Positions 19,151-29,478 of a stretch of DNA of 64,000 nucleotides are shown piece after piece. The stretch is from Neurospora crassa OR74A. Taxonomy: Eukaryota > Ascomycota > Sordariomycetes > Sordariales > Sordariaceae. Both the position numbers and the translations under genes were made by a program. Each line of letters opens with the position of its first letter. The stretch's first letter is position 1. The stretch spans positions 806,001 through 870,000 of the forward strand of contig NC_026507.1 of NCBI RefSeq assembly GCF_000182925.2. The letters run 5' to 3'. The notes beneath the pieces were generated by a model, which searched no databases, was not told the DNA's origin, and was given only the letters and a program-made list of their open reading frames with translations.

Positions 19151-22100
19151 TTACTTTTGTCCGGTCTTGGAATACTGGATGCACTCTTCCAACGTCTGAC
19201 ACATATCGGCCATGTTCGCTACGACCGTCGATGGAGGGTTCCCTCGCTCGGCCATCTTGTTCCGATAATTCTGCATCGTAATGAGATGGTGCTGCAAGTC
19301 TTTTTCTGCAGCCGCCATGGCCTGCTTCAAGCTCTTCGGCTGGGGCTGAGTCCTACCAGAAGCATACACCTGAGCTTGTAAACTCGATATCTCCTTCGCC
19401 ATTCTGTCCAGTTTTTGGCTCTGACTCTGAATCAGAGCTTTCTGTTCCCCGAACAGTGCTTTGATAAGCTCGGCGTCGACGGAAACGCTGATGCTTGCTG
19501 ATGAGTCGGCTGTGTCATTCATCCGAGCACGCTCCTCCTTCAAGTCCATCACTTCATTCTTGAGCTGGTCGACATTATCAGAAATCGTCTTTACGACACC
19601 CATGATATCTTTGAGGTCGCCAGTGTTCGTGGCAGGCGTAGGGGCAATTTCCCGTTGCGCTTGGCCTTCCTTTCTCAGATCGGACACTTCGTTGTTTAAA
19701 GCGTCGACCTTTTGCGAGATGGTAGCCAGGGCATTCATTAGCGCTTCCGAGTCCCTAGACGGAGCAGTCCTAAGAGGTGTTGCCGCAACCCTCTTTTCCA
19801 GCTGCTGGTGCTGCAGACGGAGGTCGGAAATTTCGCTGAGCACCAGTGCGACGCTCGTCTTAACATCCTCTACGGAAACGGAGAACTCTGCAATGCCATT
19901 GTGTTGCCGCTCTTTGCTTTGAAAATTCTCCTTGATGCACATGATGTCGTCCTGTACGAAGGCCATTCTGTCCACCATAACCTGGAATGAGTCGAAGAGG
20001 GTGCTCATATCTCCATGGAGACCGCTAACATCCGACTGGAACTTGCTAATGCTTCGTTCAAGCGGCCGAATCACGGCAGCCGCCTTAAGCTGCCCTTCAG
20101 TATCCGCCAGTTTCTTCTCGAGTGTGGAAACCATCTCTTTCCACCCGGCAACTTCTTCGTCTGAGGACACGACAGACGGATGGGGTGAAGGTCGCAGTCC
20201 GGGAATGTCGGCCCTTTCTGAGACAAATGGGGCCGGAACAACGGCGTCGGAATGGTGAGAAGCTGCAGGGGGGTTGGTTGTGCTGAGCAAAGTGCCACTG
20301 CACTCCGGTGGGCCTGTGTTATCGGCAGTCCTAGAATCATCGCGCTGCTGCTCCTGCTTGTTGGGAGCAAATGACTGAGTTGTAGAGGCCGAGCCGTTCA
20401 ACTCAGGCTTTTTCTCTTTCCTTTCGTGTGGCTGATCTTGGACCTCTGGGCGAAGTCGGCATTCAGGGCAATTGGCGAGAAAGCGCTCCAGGTCCTCGCC
20501 CCTACTGGGCCAGTAGAACTTTGTAAAAAGCGCCTTCTTAGTGCGTTTTCTTGGGTAATGTACACCGCCGGGCCCGCGGTGACAGTCAGACATGATGTTC
20601 ATCTGCAGCGTACTCTCGGGCACTACCAAGCGCCCATTCCACAGTAAGAGATGGTCACGAGTTGTAGTGTAAGGACTCCTTGCTTGATTAGCCTGGGATC
20701 TGTACCGATGCAACTTCGGACTCTTCTTATTGGCTTCTTCTACCCGCATTCTCAGGTTGGATCCGGAAAGAAAGAACGAAGCGGCCGAAGGTTGAACGGT
20801 TGCTATGGTCGAGCTGGAAAGATGTGCGATGCTCTTGCTGTCATCAGTACGCTCAGGGTGGCGCACCTCCTCAAGTTTGCGTTCCTTCTGAGAATTTTGC
20901 TCTTGTCTCTCCTGCTCGCCAACTTTCATTCTGCTCTGATCATCAACCTGCTTGTGCACCTCGCGTTTGCGTTGTTCTTCGAGTCCCTTCCGAGCTTCCT
21001 CAGCTTGCTTCTGGGCTTCGACTTGATTGCGCTCCTCGTCGAGCCTCTTTTGCTCGAGTCGCTGCTGGGCTTCCGTCTCCTTGCGTTCCTCCTCACGACG
21101 CTTCTTGATTTCGGCATGTTTACGTTCCTCTTCAAGTCGCTTCCGAGCTTCTTCAGCTTGTTTGCGTTCCTCCTCGAAGCGTTTCTGTGCTTCTACCTGT
21201 TTTTGAGTTTCGACTCTCTTGCGCTCTTCCTCAAGTGCCTTCTGCTCTTCGAGTCTCTTCTGTTCTTCGATTCGTACCCGGGCTTCCTCGGCCTTTTTCT
21301 TGGCTTCGGCCTGCTCGGCTTCGGCCCGTTTGCGTTCCTCTTCAAATCTCTTTTGGTCTTCCGCCTGCTTCCGAGCTTGGGCTTGCTGGCGCTCTTCCTC
21401 AAGTCTCTTCTGCTCTTCGAGCTTCTTCTGCTCCTCGAGCTTCTTTTGCTCCTCGATTCTCTTCTGCTCCTCAATTCTCTTTTGCTCCTCGAGTTTCTTC
21501 TGCTCTTCGAGCTTCTTTTGCTCCTCAATTCTCTTCTGCTCCTCAATTCTCTTCTGTTCCTCGAGCTTCTTTTGCTCTTCAAGTCTCTTCTGCTCTTCGA
21601 GCTTCTTCTGTTCCTCGAGTCGCTTTTGTTCTTCGATTCGCTTCCGAGCTTCTTCGGCCTGTTTGCGAGCTTCAGCTTGTTTGCGTTCCTCCTCGCAGCG
21701 TTTCTGGGCTTCGGCTTTCTTGCGCTCTTCCGCAAGTCTCTTCTGCTCCTCAAGTCGCTTCTGTTCTTCGAAGCGCTTCCTAGCTTCTACCGCTTGTTTC
21801 TGCGCTTCGGCCTGCTTCCGGTGTTCTTGGGCCTGCTTTTGAGTCCGTTCGTCAAGCAGCCGGATTCGTTCTCCCTGTTGTTCATCAAGACTTCTGCATT
21901 CTTTAGGCCTCGCTTGCTCCTGAAGCTTCTGTTGATCGAGTTTCTGCTGCTCGAGCCGCTGCTTCTCCAACAACTCTTGGTGCTCCTGAAGCTCTCTTTC
22001 AAGTCTGAGCTTTTCTTGTTCGAGCTTCTGCAGCTCAAGCCGACGCTCCTTGATCTTCTGCGCCTCGAGCCTCTCCTCTTCGACTTGCCGCTGCCTGAGT

Positions 22101-23269
22101 TTCTGGTTCTCCATTTGCTGTTGCCTGAGCCGTTGTTGATCAGATCGTTGCTGATCGTGACCATGCTGCCTCTCAAGCTGGGATTGAGCACGGGGCGCGG
22201 TAGGCGGCCGGAACAGGAATGCCTCTTCAGAGCGCGGGCCTAGTGGTGGCAGACGTTCTCCAAATTGATGCCATCCATGGTACTCATCTTTATCAGACTT
22301 TCGTAAGGGAGACCTATTGTTGTCTGGATGCCAATGTTGGGGCGCTGAGTGTTGCTCTGGGTACCGCCCGGAGCTGTGGTGTCGTTTGGTCGGGTGAACG
22401 TCGTCTTCGGCGAAGGGTGAGCCTGAGCGCTTGCGCGGCGGTACCGGTTGTTGCTCGGATTTCCTGTTTGGTTCCAACAGGAACTCCCAGCCCGTACCTC
22501 GCGGTTCGGTCTTGACGGGCATTGTGGGGGGCGTTTTTGAGCGAGTCGGCGAAATTTGGTTCGGTTGCATTTGGGAGTCAAGGGGAACTTGAGGAGAAGC
22601 ACTAGACAGGCTCCGTTGAGCCTCCAAGATGCGTGTTCGTCTCGGAGGTTTTCCAATGACGAAGGTTGGGATATTGTTGCAATTGATTAGGGTTCCTCTC
22701 ATGTCGTTGAAGAAACCAGCTGCAGTGGAAAAGAGTAATGGATCCGTCAATCTGCCGGCGTTCTGGCTGGTAAGCTGAGGCCCGTACTGGTCGAGCCAGG
22801 CAATGAACTCATCGACAACGTGAGTAGTGGGTGAGTTATGAACACGTCTCATCCTTTGGAGAGCAGTTTTGCGAGCATCCACAAGCATGTAGACCAGTTC
22901 TCTGACATAGCTGGGTTTGGTGCTATAGCCTCTAGCCATGGCGTTCCAGAACTCTGGTTGACCCCAGAATTCACCACACCGGCGAAGGGCCCTGAAAAGC
23001 ACGAAGACGTTGTTGGCATACTTGAGCTCCTGCATGGCCATCGAATCCGCCATGAATCGCCTGACCTCGTTATGTTGCTCATTGGTGTAGATTTTGGCTA
23101 CAAATCCAGCCGACCAGACATTGTCGAAGGGGTGATCCTCCTGGATCTCCGGGTCAAATCCATATAGGACCGGAGGCTGTACAAAGGATACCATGTCTGA
23201 CGACAGTGTCCTCCTCTTGAAAGAGGTTGTCTGTGCTGGTTTCAGAGATAGACTCGAAGAATCTCGCAA
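19151..23269 (-). CDS. Long charged-helix protein with an integrase-type H2C2 zinc domain
   Basis: Uninterrupted 1372-residue frame; Met26 (MVSFVQPPVLYGFDP) is an alternative start. Residues 30-200 form a compact, conserved-looking N-terminal domain I cannot name. A Ser/Pro-rich linker follows. From about 370 to 790 the protein is an extreme Glu/Lys/Arg/Gln helix, and its core repeats the hexad L/I-E-E-Q-K-K/R. At about 870-945 comes a region like the H2C2 zinc-binding domain of retrotransposon integrases. It reads LWNGRLVVPESTLQ, then HRGPGGVHYPRKR, FYWPSRGEDLERFL and CPECR. No RNase-H-type integrase core follows; instead there is a linker and further coiled coils to the C-terminus (SKQLDRMAKEISSLQAQV-like). 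This suggests a host gene that captured a retroelement module. Function is unknown; a structural or tethering role is an inference. Confidence 0.8.
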   Translation of the reverse strand: MRDSSSLSLKPAQTTSFKRRTLSSDMVSFVQPPVLYGFDPEIQEDHPFDNVWSAGFVAKIYTNEQHNEVRRFMADSMAMQELKYANNVFVLFRALRRCGEFWGQPEFWNAMARGYSTKPSYVRELVYMLVDARKTALQRMRRVHNSPTTHVVDEFIAWLDQYGPQLTSQNAGRLTDPLLFSTAAGFFNDMRGTLINCNNIPTFVIGKPPRRTRILEAQRSLSSASPQVPLDSQMQPNQISPTRSKTPPTMPVKTEPRGTGWEFLLEPNRKSEQQPVPPRKRSGSPFAEDDVHPTKRHHSSGRYPEQHSAPQHWHPDNNRSPLRKSDKDEYHGWHQFGERLPPLGPRSEEAFLFRPPTAPRAQSQLERQHGHDQQRSDQQRLRQQQMENQKLRQRQVEEERLEAQKIKERRLELQKLEQEKLRLERELQEHQELLEKQRLEQQKLDQQKLQEQARPKECRSLDEQQGERIRLLDERTQKQAQEHRKQAEAQKQAVEARKRFEEQKRLEEQKRLAEERKKAEAQKRCEEERKQAEARKQAEEARKRIEEQKRLEEQKKLEEQKRLEEQKKLEEQKRIEEQKRIEEQKKLEEQKKLEEQKRIEEQKRIEEQKKLEEQKKLEEQKRLEEERQQAQARKQAEDQKRFEEERKRAEAEQAEAKKKAEEARVRIEEQKRLEEQKALEEERKRVETQKQVEAQKRFEEERKQAEEARKRLEEERKHAEIKKRREEERKETEAQQRLEQKRLDEERNQVEAQKQAEEARKGLEEQRKREVHKQVDDQSRMKVGEQERQEQNSQKERKLEEVRHPERTDDSKSIAHLSSSTIATVQPSAASFFLSGSNLRMRVEEANKKSPKLHRYRSQANQARSPYTTTRDHLLLWNGRLVVPESTLQMNIMSDCHRGPGGVHYPRKRTKKALFTKFYWPSRGEDLERFLANCPECRLRPEVQDQPHERKEKKPELNGSASTTQSFAPNKQEQQRDDSRTADNTGPPECSGTLLSTTNPPAASHHSDAVVPAPFVSERADIPGLRPSPHPSVVSSDEEVAGWKEMVSTLEKKLADTEGQLKAAAVIRPLERSISKFQSDVSGLHGDMSTLFDSFQVMVDRMAFVQDDIMCIKENFQSKERQHNGIAEFSVSVEDVKTSVALVLSEISDLRLQHQQLEKRVAATPLRTAPSRDSEALMNALATISQKVDALNNEVSDLRKEGQAQREIAPTPATNTGDLKDIMGVVKTISDNVDQLKNEVMDLKEERARMNDTADSSASISVSVDAELIKALFGEQKALIQSQSQKLDRMAKEISSLQAQVYASGRTQPQPKSLKQAMAAAEKDLQHHLITMQNYRNKMAERGNPPSTVVANMADMCQTLEECIQYSKTGQK
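21400..21640. repeat. Tandem 18-bp coding repeats
   Basis: About thirteen tandem copies of an 18-bp unit (variants of CTTCTGCTCCTCGAGCTT) encode paired six-residue units on the minus strand. The purity of the repeat suggests recent slippage expansion inside the coding region. Confidence 0.75.
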
Positions 23270-24546
23270 TGCCGCGAGGTCGAGGAGCGCGCAGACCGTG
23301 CTCGCATTGGCGGAGCGAGCAGTGGAAGCTCAAGATGGTGGGCGTCGAAAATAGTTGGACAAGAGTACAACTGCAAACTGGTTGCGGGCTGGTGTTAGTA
23401 TCACAACGGAAGGAGACCTGCTAAAACGAAGCAAGGTAATTAGCACAAAAGTAGACCAAGGTACCAAAGAAGTTCCACAGGCAAAGAAAGAAAAAAAAAG
23501 GAAAAAAAAAAGAAAAGGAAAAAGAAGAAAAAGGACGAGGTGGGTAGATTTCAGTTCTAGAACTCGAGTGAAGTTGTGGGTGGAGAGCACCGTGACTGCA
23601 GAGATAGACGGATGTCAGTTTGGCCGTCACGGTGCGAGTAAAATCCTTGACGGACCATTAACAGCCAAACAGAAAGAGCCATTGCCCGCAGTGCGGTTAG
23701 GAACGCGGCGGGCTTCAAAGACAGGCTGTTTGCACTGTGGCCCGTCGAATTGACCGTTCCATTCAGTTTGACAAAAAGAACGACGGGGAAGCGCCCTATT
23801 TTGATATGTTGAGATTTCCAAAGAACCACTCCCCGAGATCTTATAACACTTATATCTCATATCAACATCGACACCTGATGGCTTACAGGTAAGTTGCCCA
23901 CACAAGCAAAAGGCGAAAGCAGCTTGAGCTGGACTGTGTGGATTCCCGAAAAAGTGGAGGCTTTATCCCCTCTCAAGGAAAGTTGAAAGGGCAAGTGGTG
24001 ATCCACAATAACCAGCTGGCGGTCGTCCGAACCTTTCTCGCGCGGTTGTTGACATCTGCACCTGACTCTGACCAGGCGACGACGGGCGGGAAAGAGCCTG
24101 GGGATCATCACCAGGTACGTCAGTTCTGCAGGCATTCGGTCTGAGTGCATATAACGATGCAGCGCAGCAAATGATCTCAAGGCGATGGGTGCTTCAGGAC
24201 GTCGTCCCCTTCGGCGTTTGAGCAGCGGTGGACTGGCAGAGTCAGTTGTCTGGAAGAGGCATTCAGCGCGACGGAGTGCTCGAACGAAGAAATTCGGGTT
24301 TGACATGTCGTGGTTTCCTGTTCGTGTGTGCCTTTCACGTTTGGTATTTTACCCGCGCCTACCATCCTGGCAACATGGATCCCACTGTCACAGATTCAGG
24401 GTCCACGGGATGGTTGATCAGGGTCCCGTCGTCCCGTCTGTTCCGTCTTCTCGGGACGCCGGCCACGTGCAATCTATCGGTACCGCTTTAACATCATACT
24501 TCACCTCAGCTTGGGGCTTTCCTCCGCCTCGCTGAAGCGTCTCCTA
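23270..24546. other. Intergenic region, 1.3 kb
   Basis: Holds a long polypurine tract (about 23485-23540), presumably in the 5' leader of the gene to its left. Open frames crossing it are low complexity and unconvincing. No RNA gene was recognised. Confidence 0.4.
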
Positions 24547-25702
24547 TCACTTGCTCAAAACAGCGGACCAATCCTGCTTCTTCATCCATTCCTCCAAACT
24601 GGTCATGGGACACTCAATCCCCGCCTGTCCACAACTAACAGTCAATACGAACTCCTCCAGCAAGACTTCTCGTTCGCAATCACTCACCTTCCTCATATCC
24701 TCTGCCGTCACCAAATCCATTCCACCTCCATACCCAGGATCATCAGAGTAGGCAAACATCATCGCCACCTCAACACCCGTATCTCTATCCGCGGTGTCTG
24801 CTATCATGTCATCTACTGACACTTGTACATACACGGCCTTTTCCGCGGGGAGTCCAACTGCCTTTGCCCATGCCTGCAGGTACTCAGGCCAGGTTGCGTG
24901 GGAGCCCATGGCCATGTAGTTTTTGCCCGGAGGCATCTGGTGAACGGCATACACAAAGTTTCCAGTGTCGCCATTGACATCCAGATGTGGGACCAATGTG
25001 TTGGGCGAGCATGGCAAGCGCATGTGAAAGGAGCCATCGGCTTGCTGTTACGGACCTGGTGAGTCCTCAAAGCAGCAACCAACAGAAAAACAGGGGGCAA
25101 CACACCTTTTGAAAGTACGAATTTGGAAGGATGGCATGACTGGTCATGAAGTAGCCGGTTTGCACGCAGGACATTTTCGCTGCTAGAGCGGGGTAATTCT
25201 CCCGCACATAGTCAGGGAAGATATCAGCCTTGGAGTCAAAGTGATACAAGTCCGTGTACTTGCCGCCACTGCACTTCCGGGCGTGGCTCAGAGTCGATAC
25301 CAGGAAGCCATTGTCCTCCAATGTGTCCACTACCTTGGCCGCTGCATCAGCAATATTCTTTCCCTGTCGATACTCGACGTCGTAGGCGTAACGACGGCAG
25401 GTGACATCCAGCTCCTGTGCCTTGGCGCGGCAGTCGGGGCGGAAGAAGGGCTCCCAGTACTGGGTGACGCTGAAGATGATGTTTGCTTCTGCAAATGCGG
25501 CATCAAGTGTCTTTGGGTCATCGAGCTCAGCGGTCACCATCTCCGCACCCTGAGCCGCGAGGGCTTGGGAAGCTGGGGACGAGGTATTGCGGGTTAGGCC
25601 GCGGACTGCATATCGAGAGTCTTGAAGGAAGCGGCGAGCGACAGAGCCGCCTTGATTTCCCGTGGCGCCAACAACCACGATTAGTTTCTTCTCTTGGGTC
25701 AT
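24547..25702 (-). CDS. NmrA-like NAD(P)-binding protein
   Basis: Two exons, 25106-25702 and 24547-25044, separated by a 61-bp intron (donor GTGTGT, acceptor AACAG). The phase is kept: SYFQK continues as QADGSFHMR. The 364-residue product begins with a Rossmann beta strand and glycine motif (VVVGATGNQGG, residues 9-19). It then follows the NmrA/atypical short-chain dehydrogenase pattern: RGLTRNTSS at strand 2, VTAELDDP, and IIFSVTQYWEPF. Members bind NAD(P) and act as redox sensors or reductases; NmrA itself modulates nitrogen-regulated transcription. The classical Tyr-x-x-x-Lys catalytic pair is not evident, so a regulatory role is as likely as an enzymatic one. Confidence 0.85.
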
Positions 25703-27781
25703 GGTTTCTGTGGTCAGAGTGTGGAAGTTGTTGATACTTTTGGGCAGTGGACGGCGTCAGCTACCTGCGTGGCTCGTACGACTGTTGTGAGCCTGGAAGA
25801 AGCTGGACGTCCAAGGTCAATTGGCAAAGATGACTAACCCCCTCAATTGCCCACCACAAGCCCAGTGGGGGACAAGGTCTGCAAAAAGCAACCTAGGGCC
25901 ACATGGTCAGTATCGATCAATGACTGTAATATCATGCAGGGGTAGGTTGTTCCTACTTCGGGGTGGTATGTGGTGGCAGCTGCGGTGCTACGCCAAGACC
26001 AACCTGTCACAACAGCAGTTGTTAGATTCAGGGGTACGGCATCTGCCCCCCCCCCCCCTGGAGCAAAGTAAACAGAGCGGTTGCCCGTATGTGTTTGTTA
26101 CCACATGGCAAAGAAGCATCCTTCCTTGGTACTACGCCAAAATAGATTAGTGACGAGCTGCTCGTTCACAGACCTGGATTTTTCGTCACGACCAGCCAGT
26201 TGGCTGTAATTTGTCACTTCCCATGGGATGTTGACCTTTGGGTCTAGGCGTCGGGTGTTGAGACTGAAGCCAGCTTCTATGAATTTTCTGACTGAGAAAC
26301 GAACCAGTTGTATCTGGTGTGGTACGGTGAAGGCGAAGGCGAGTTGGACGTGGGTGGGACAACTGGAGCAACAGCTTGTCTGTGGCCAATGGGTTCCATC
26401 AGCATCGCTGCGGTGCGAGTAAGCTTGCAATGGCAATTCGACACAACATCAAAAGACGCATGTTGCACAGTTTTTGACTCTGCTATTTCCATTGATTGTG
26501 TTTCGCTTCGTGTAAGTTCCGTCCCGATGGTCAGGCCACGGTGAGAGACGGCGGCGAAATGGAAAGTAACAATGTCGCCGGTAGAGGTGAGATCCTACCG
26601 CCAGTGCAGGACGCAGACTGCCCAATATTGCCACATCGGTCGGGTCGCATGCATGCTGGCTGGAGTGCATTATCTGGCAGGAAGTTTTAGTGGGCGACGA
26701 ACTACTGTGTGAATGGGAAGTCGTGTTTAGCTGGAGACAAGTGAAAAGATGATGGAAGCCGGAGTTTCGAAGACGTCGAAAAATTCAAGTCACCTGAGTA
26801 GGAAGCCGAAAGTGAGGTCTACGCGTTTACGCTTCCCTTCAAGACTTACCTGGCTTCTTTCCCATTCCCGTCTCCTCAACTTCAACAAATGAACCCCACC
26901 AATTGCCGCTCCCAACGCACTTTCCCAGCCGCATTCTCACTCCGCGAGGTGCCAACCAACGGAAGCGAGGCATGTACCGTCACTATATTGAAGGGAGCCC
27001 GCAGATGAGGAAGGAAGACTGGCCTTCCCAGGTTCGAACAGTCGACAATAACAGCCCAGCATCCGGATGTCACCTCTTCACGTTCCTTCCAGTTCTACCG
27101 GTTGCCTTGCAGTATTACCACCTGCCTCATTCCGTGATCTCAAGGGAAACAACTTCCAAAGTGTCTGTGTCAGTCAAGTGTCCTTTCCATTTCCGGTCAG
27201 CATGATTGCTTCAGGACGGGAGTTATCAAGGTCCTCAGCCCACCTACTACAGTTTACTAGCAATCATCACGCCTTCTCTCATGACAAATCTCCTCCTGAC
27301 AGGCACTCCTGCTCTACAACAAACAACTGCACCTAACCGCCAAGGATAAAGACAATTCCAAGTGGAATCCGCCGCAAGAAAGGCCAAGAGATGAACAAAG
27401 TGAAAATAAAAGATTATTTCCTTACTGGGGAAAAAACATTCACTGCAGTGGTGTTGACTTCACGGAGATAAAACAGGCGTCTGCTCGTCTGTCTGCGTCG
27501 GACTTTTCCCTCTGCTCTCTTCGTCGCCCTGTTGTACAACATCAGCCTCATCTGCAACCTGCAAGCCCCCTGATTGTCTTTCATTCTGGACTTTTCTTTA
27601 TCTGGAATACGGGTACTGCGCCCTGCATATGCACTCTTTGACATAATAGCCGATCAGTCAGAGCCAGGCAGGTAGGTGACTTCCATTCTCGGGAGGGGTC
27701 AATGTCGACCGGTATGATGTCTGTTCTGGGGGTTAGACACTAACTCGGCTCTCTCATACAGACAGGGCCTAGAATTTCGAG
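25703..27781. other. Large intergenic region, 2.1 kb
   Basis: No gene with recognisable domains or consistent splice pattern. It contains a 13-base C run (26046-26058). It probably includes the promoter of the NmrA-like gene and the upstream region of the first Hce2 gene. Promoter-rich spacers of this size are common around effector-like genes. Confidence 0.4.
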
Positions 27782-28294
27782 ATGCATATTATCATGTTTG
27801 CTGGGATTATCTTTGCCATTGTTTCCAGTGTTCTTTCTGTTCCGGCAGCAGTCTCGGCCCCGGCCTCTCAGTCTGACAACTCTACTGCCTCCTCTACTTC
27901 GCCGCAACAGAACTTCCAAGTCATCAAGTGTCAAGGAAGCATATGGATGAAAAATACGACGACCCATGACTCAGCACTCGTTGAGGACTGCCATCATCTA
28001 CAACGTAACATTGCAAAGGACGGTGAGTGGAGGACTATGTCGAGCCGCCACCGCAATCTTGCAACGTACGGTACCTGTGTCTTTGGAGTCTGGGGCTTCG
28101 ACGGCCTCGACATCTTTAAAGTCGGGAATGACGACATCATTGACCGAATTGACGAGGCCGTCGCCGAGTTCGCATTGCAAGATGCCGACGGGAACTACCA
28201 CGTTGGAGCAGAGGGCGAATTCTGGTGCGACAGCCTGATGAGCTGGCAGGATGGGGTTATCTGGGGCATTTATCGCTCTGATGATGATTTCTGA
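27782..28294 (+). CDS. Secreted Hce2/Ecp2-like protein, copy 1
   Basis: Single-exon gene for 170 residues. Residues 1 to about 26 form a signal peptide ending in an Ala/Pro-rich cleavage region; Asn-x-Ser/Thr sites follow. The mature part has four cysteines (50, 70, 99, 149). It shows the Hce2 block order: SALVEDCHHLQRNI, YGTCVFGV, FKVGNDDIIDRIDEAV, VGAEGEFWC and WGIYRS. Hce2 (homologues of Cladosporium fulvum Ecp2) are small secreted fungal proteins, some of which provoke plant cell death and others of which act in competition between microbes. The role here is unknown. It is a tandem paralogue of the gene at 29479 and read in the same direction. Confidence 0.82.
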   Translation: MHIIMFAGIIFAIVSSVLSVPAAVSAPASQSDNSTASSTSPQQNFQVIKCQGSIWMKNTTTHDSALVEDCHHLQRNIAKDGEWRTMSSRHRNLATYGTCVFGVWGFDGLDIFKVGNDDIIDRIDEAVAEFALQDADGNYHVGAEGEFWCDSLMSWQDGVIWGIYRSDDDF

Positions 28295-29478
28295 GGCAGC
28301 TTCGGCCGACAGGGACACCGGACACCGCAGTGTCTGAGGGAGATTTGAGGCCAGTCTGATGGGTTTCAGCTCACATCTTCCGCACCTCTTACGTGCGATT
28401 TCTGACCGGGTTGCTGGTAGCATCCGTACGCCTCTATTCATGAGAATCTCTCCGCATTTGTATCACGGAATGATGTAGTCTGAGTCATGGGGAGGGACTG
28501 TTCGGAGAATTATCTCACCAGTCGATTTTCGTGCTACCTTGCGGCTAACTATCATCCGCGTCTTTGTGTTTCCGTATTTTAGTTAGGCTTTAGGCTCAGG
28601 CCGCGATACTCGGTGGGAAGATACTAGTCAATGATGGGGATAATGAGCTGGTGAGATAGTACACGGTACAAAATCTGATCATAAGTTCTCTTCGTTCCAT
28701 TGTGATGACAACACCGTCTGCATTTCTCGCAACCCAAGTTGTTCAGCATTCCCAGGTGTGATCGCCAAGTGAAAGCAGAGTGATGGACACTACATGACCG
28801 CAAACTCGCAAAGGTCCTATGTGGATTGCTATCGTTGGGGTTCTCCAGATGACCACACACCCATCCCATCGTGGGTATGTCGTCCCACGACGGAGATGAT
28901 ACTAAAACATGGTACGGGTGGTTAGATGCTTGGTACTACTACATTCTCTCTCAAGTCCCGTTTGAGAACCGAGGCTGTTACCCCCAGTTCTCCAACAGAG
29001 CAACCGACCGCTCTCATGACCCCCCTCGTGCGGTACTGGATCGAGGAATACTAGCCAAATAATGGAAGCGATGAGAACCTTGCTGGACAAAGATAAAAGG
29101 TGCAGTAAGATGAAACGCAAAAGTCCCGCCATCTCTCGGATAAGGGCGGTCAATTTGGCAAATAACCGACAAAAGCTCGCTACCGTATTGTTCATCCGAA
29201 CTTTTGGAAATCCAAACTTGGAAGGAACGTACCACCGCTGGGTGATCCTCGAGTCGAGGGCAAACAACCCTTGGGCAGGTATAAAGGAGGGGTTCCTTCC
29301 TCCCACAAACTCTTTCTTCTTCTTTTCCTCCTTCATCCATCACCATTCCTGTCATCGATCGTCTCAAGCTCAAAACTTGGATCACCACTCACTCTCTCAC
29401 ATTGATCGTCAACAAACCAACAAGAAGCAAGCCACATCGCAAGACTACCTCACTCTTCTGTCTTCTCATTTCGTCAAG
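28295..29478. other. Spacer between the two Hce2-like genes
   Basis: 1.2 kb. A TATA box (29280-29285) and a CT-rich leader lie before the second gene. The frame of the second gene is open upstream to 29062, but that part has no signal-peptide or domain character and is taken as untranslated leader. Confidence 0.5.
29280..29285 (+). promoter_or_regulatory. TATA box (TATAAA)
   Basis: GGTATAAAGG about 199 bp upstream of the ATG of the second Hce2-like gene. It is followed by a CT-rich stretch (about 29310-29350) typical of transcription starts in fungal genes that are strongly induced. Confidence 0.5.

Noticed and set aside
20651-22243. 530-codon open frame on the + strand, Leu/Phe/Ser-rich
   Set aside because: It is the exact antisense of the Glu/Lys/Gln repeat of the minus-strand gene; the 18-bp repeat keeps the other strand free of stops. 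No independent coding signal.
23355-23753. 132-residue + strand frame with a Lys/Arg run
   Set aside because: It comes from the polypurine tract in the leader of the minus-strand gene; no domain support.
27020-27060. GGTTCGAA sequence resembling a tRNA T-loop
   Set aside because: No acceptor, D or anticodon arms around it.
29062-29478. N-terminal extension of the second Hce2-like protein
   Set aside because: The extension lies across the TATA box and CT-rich leader and would bury the signal peptide inside the protein.
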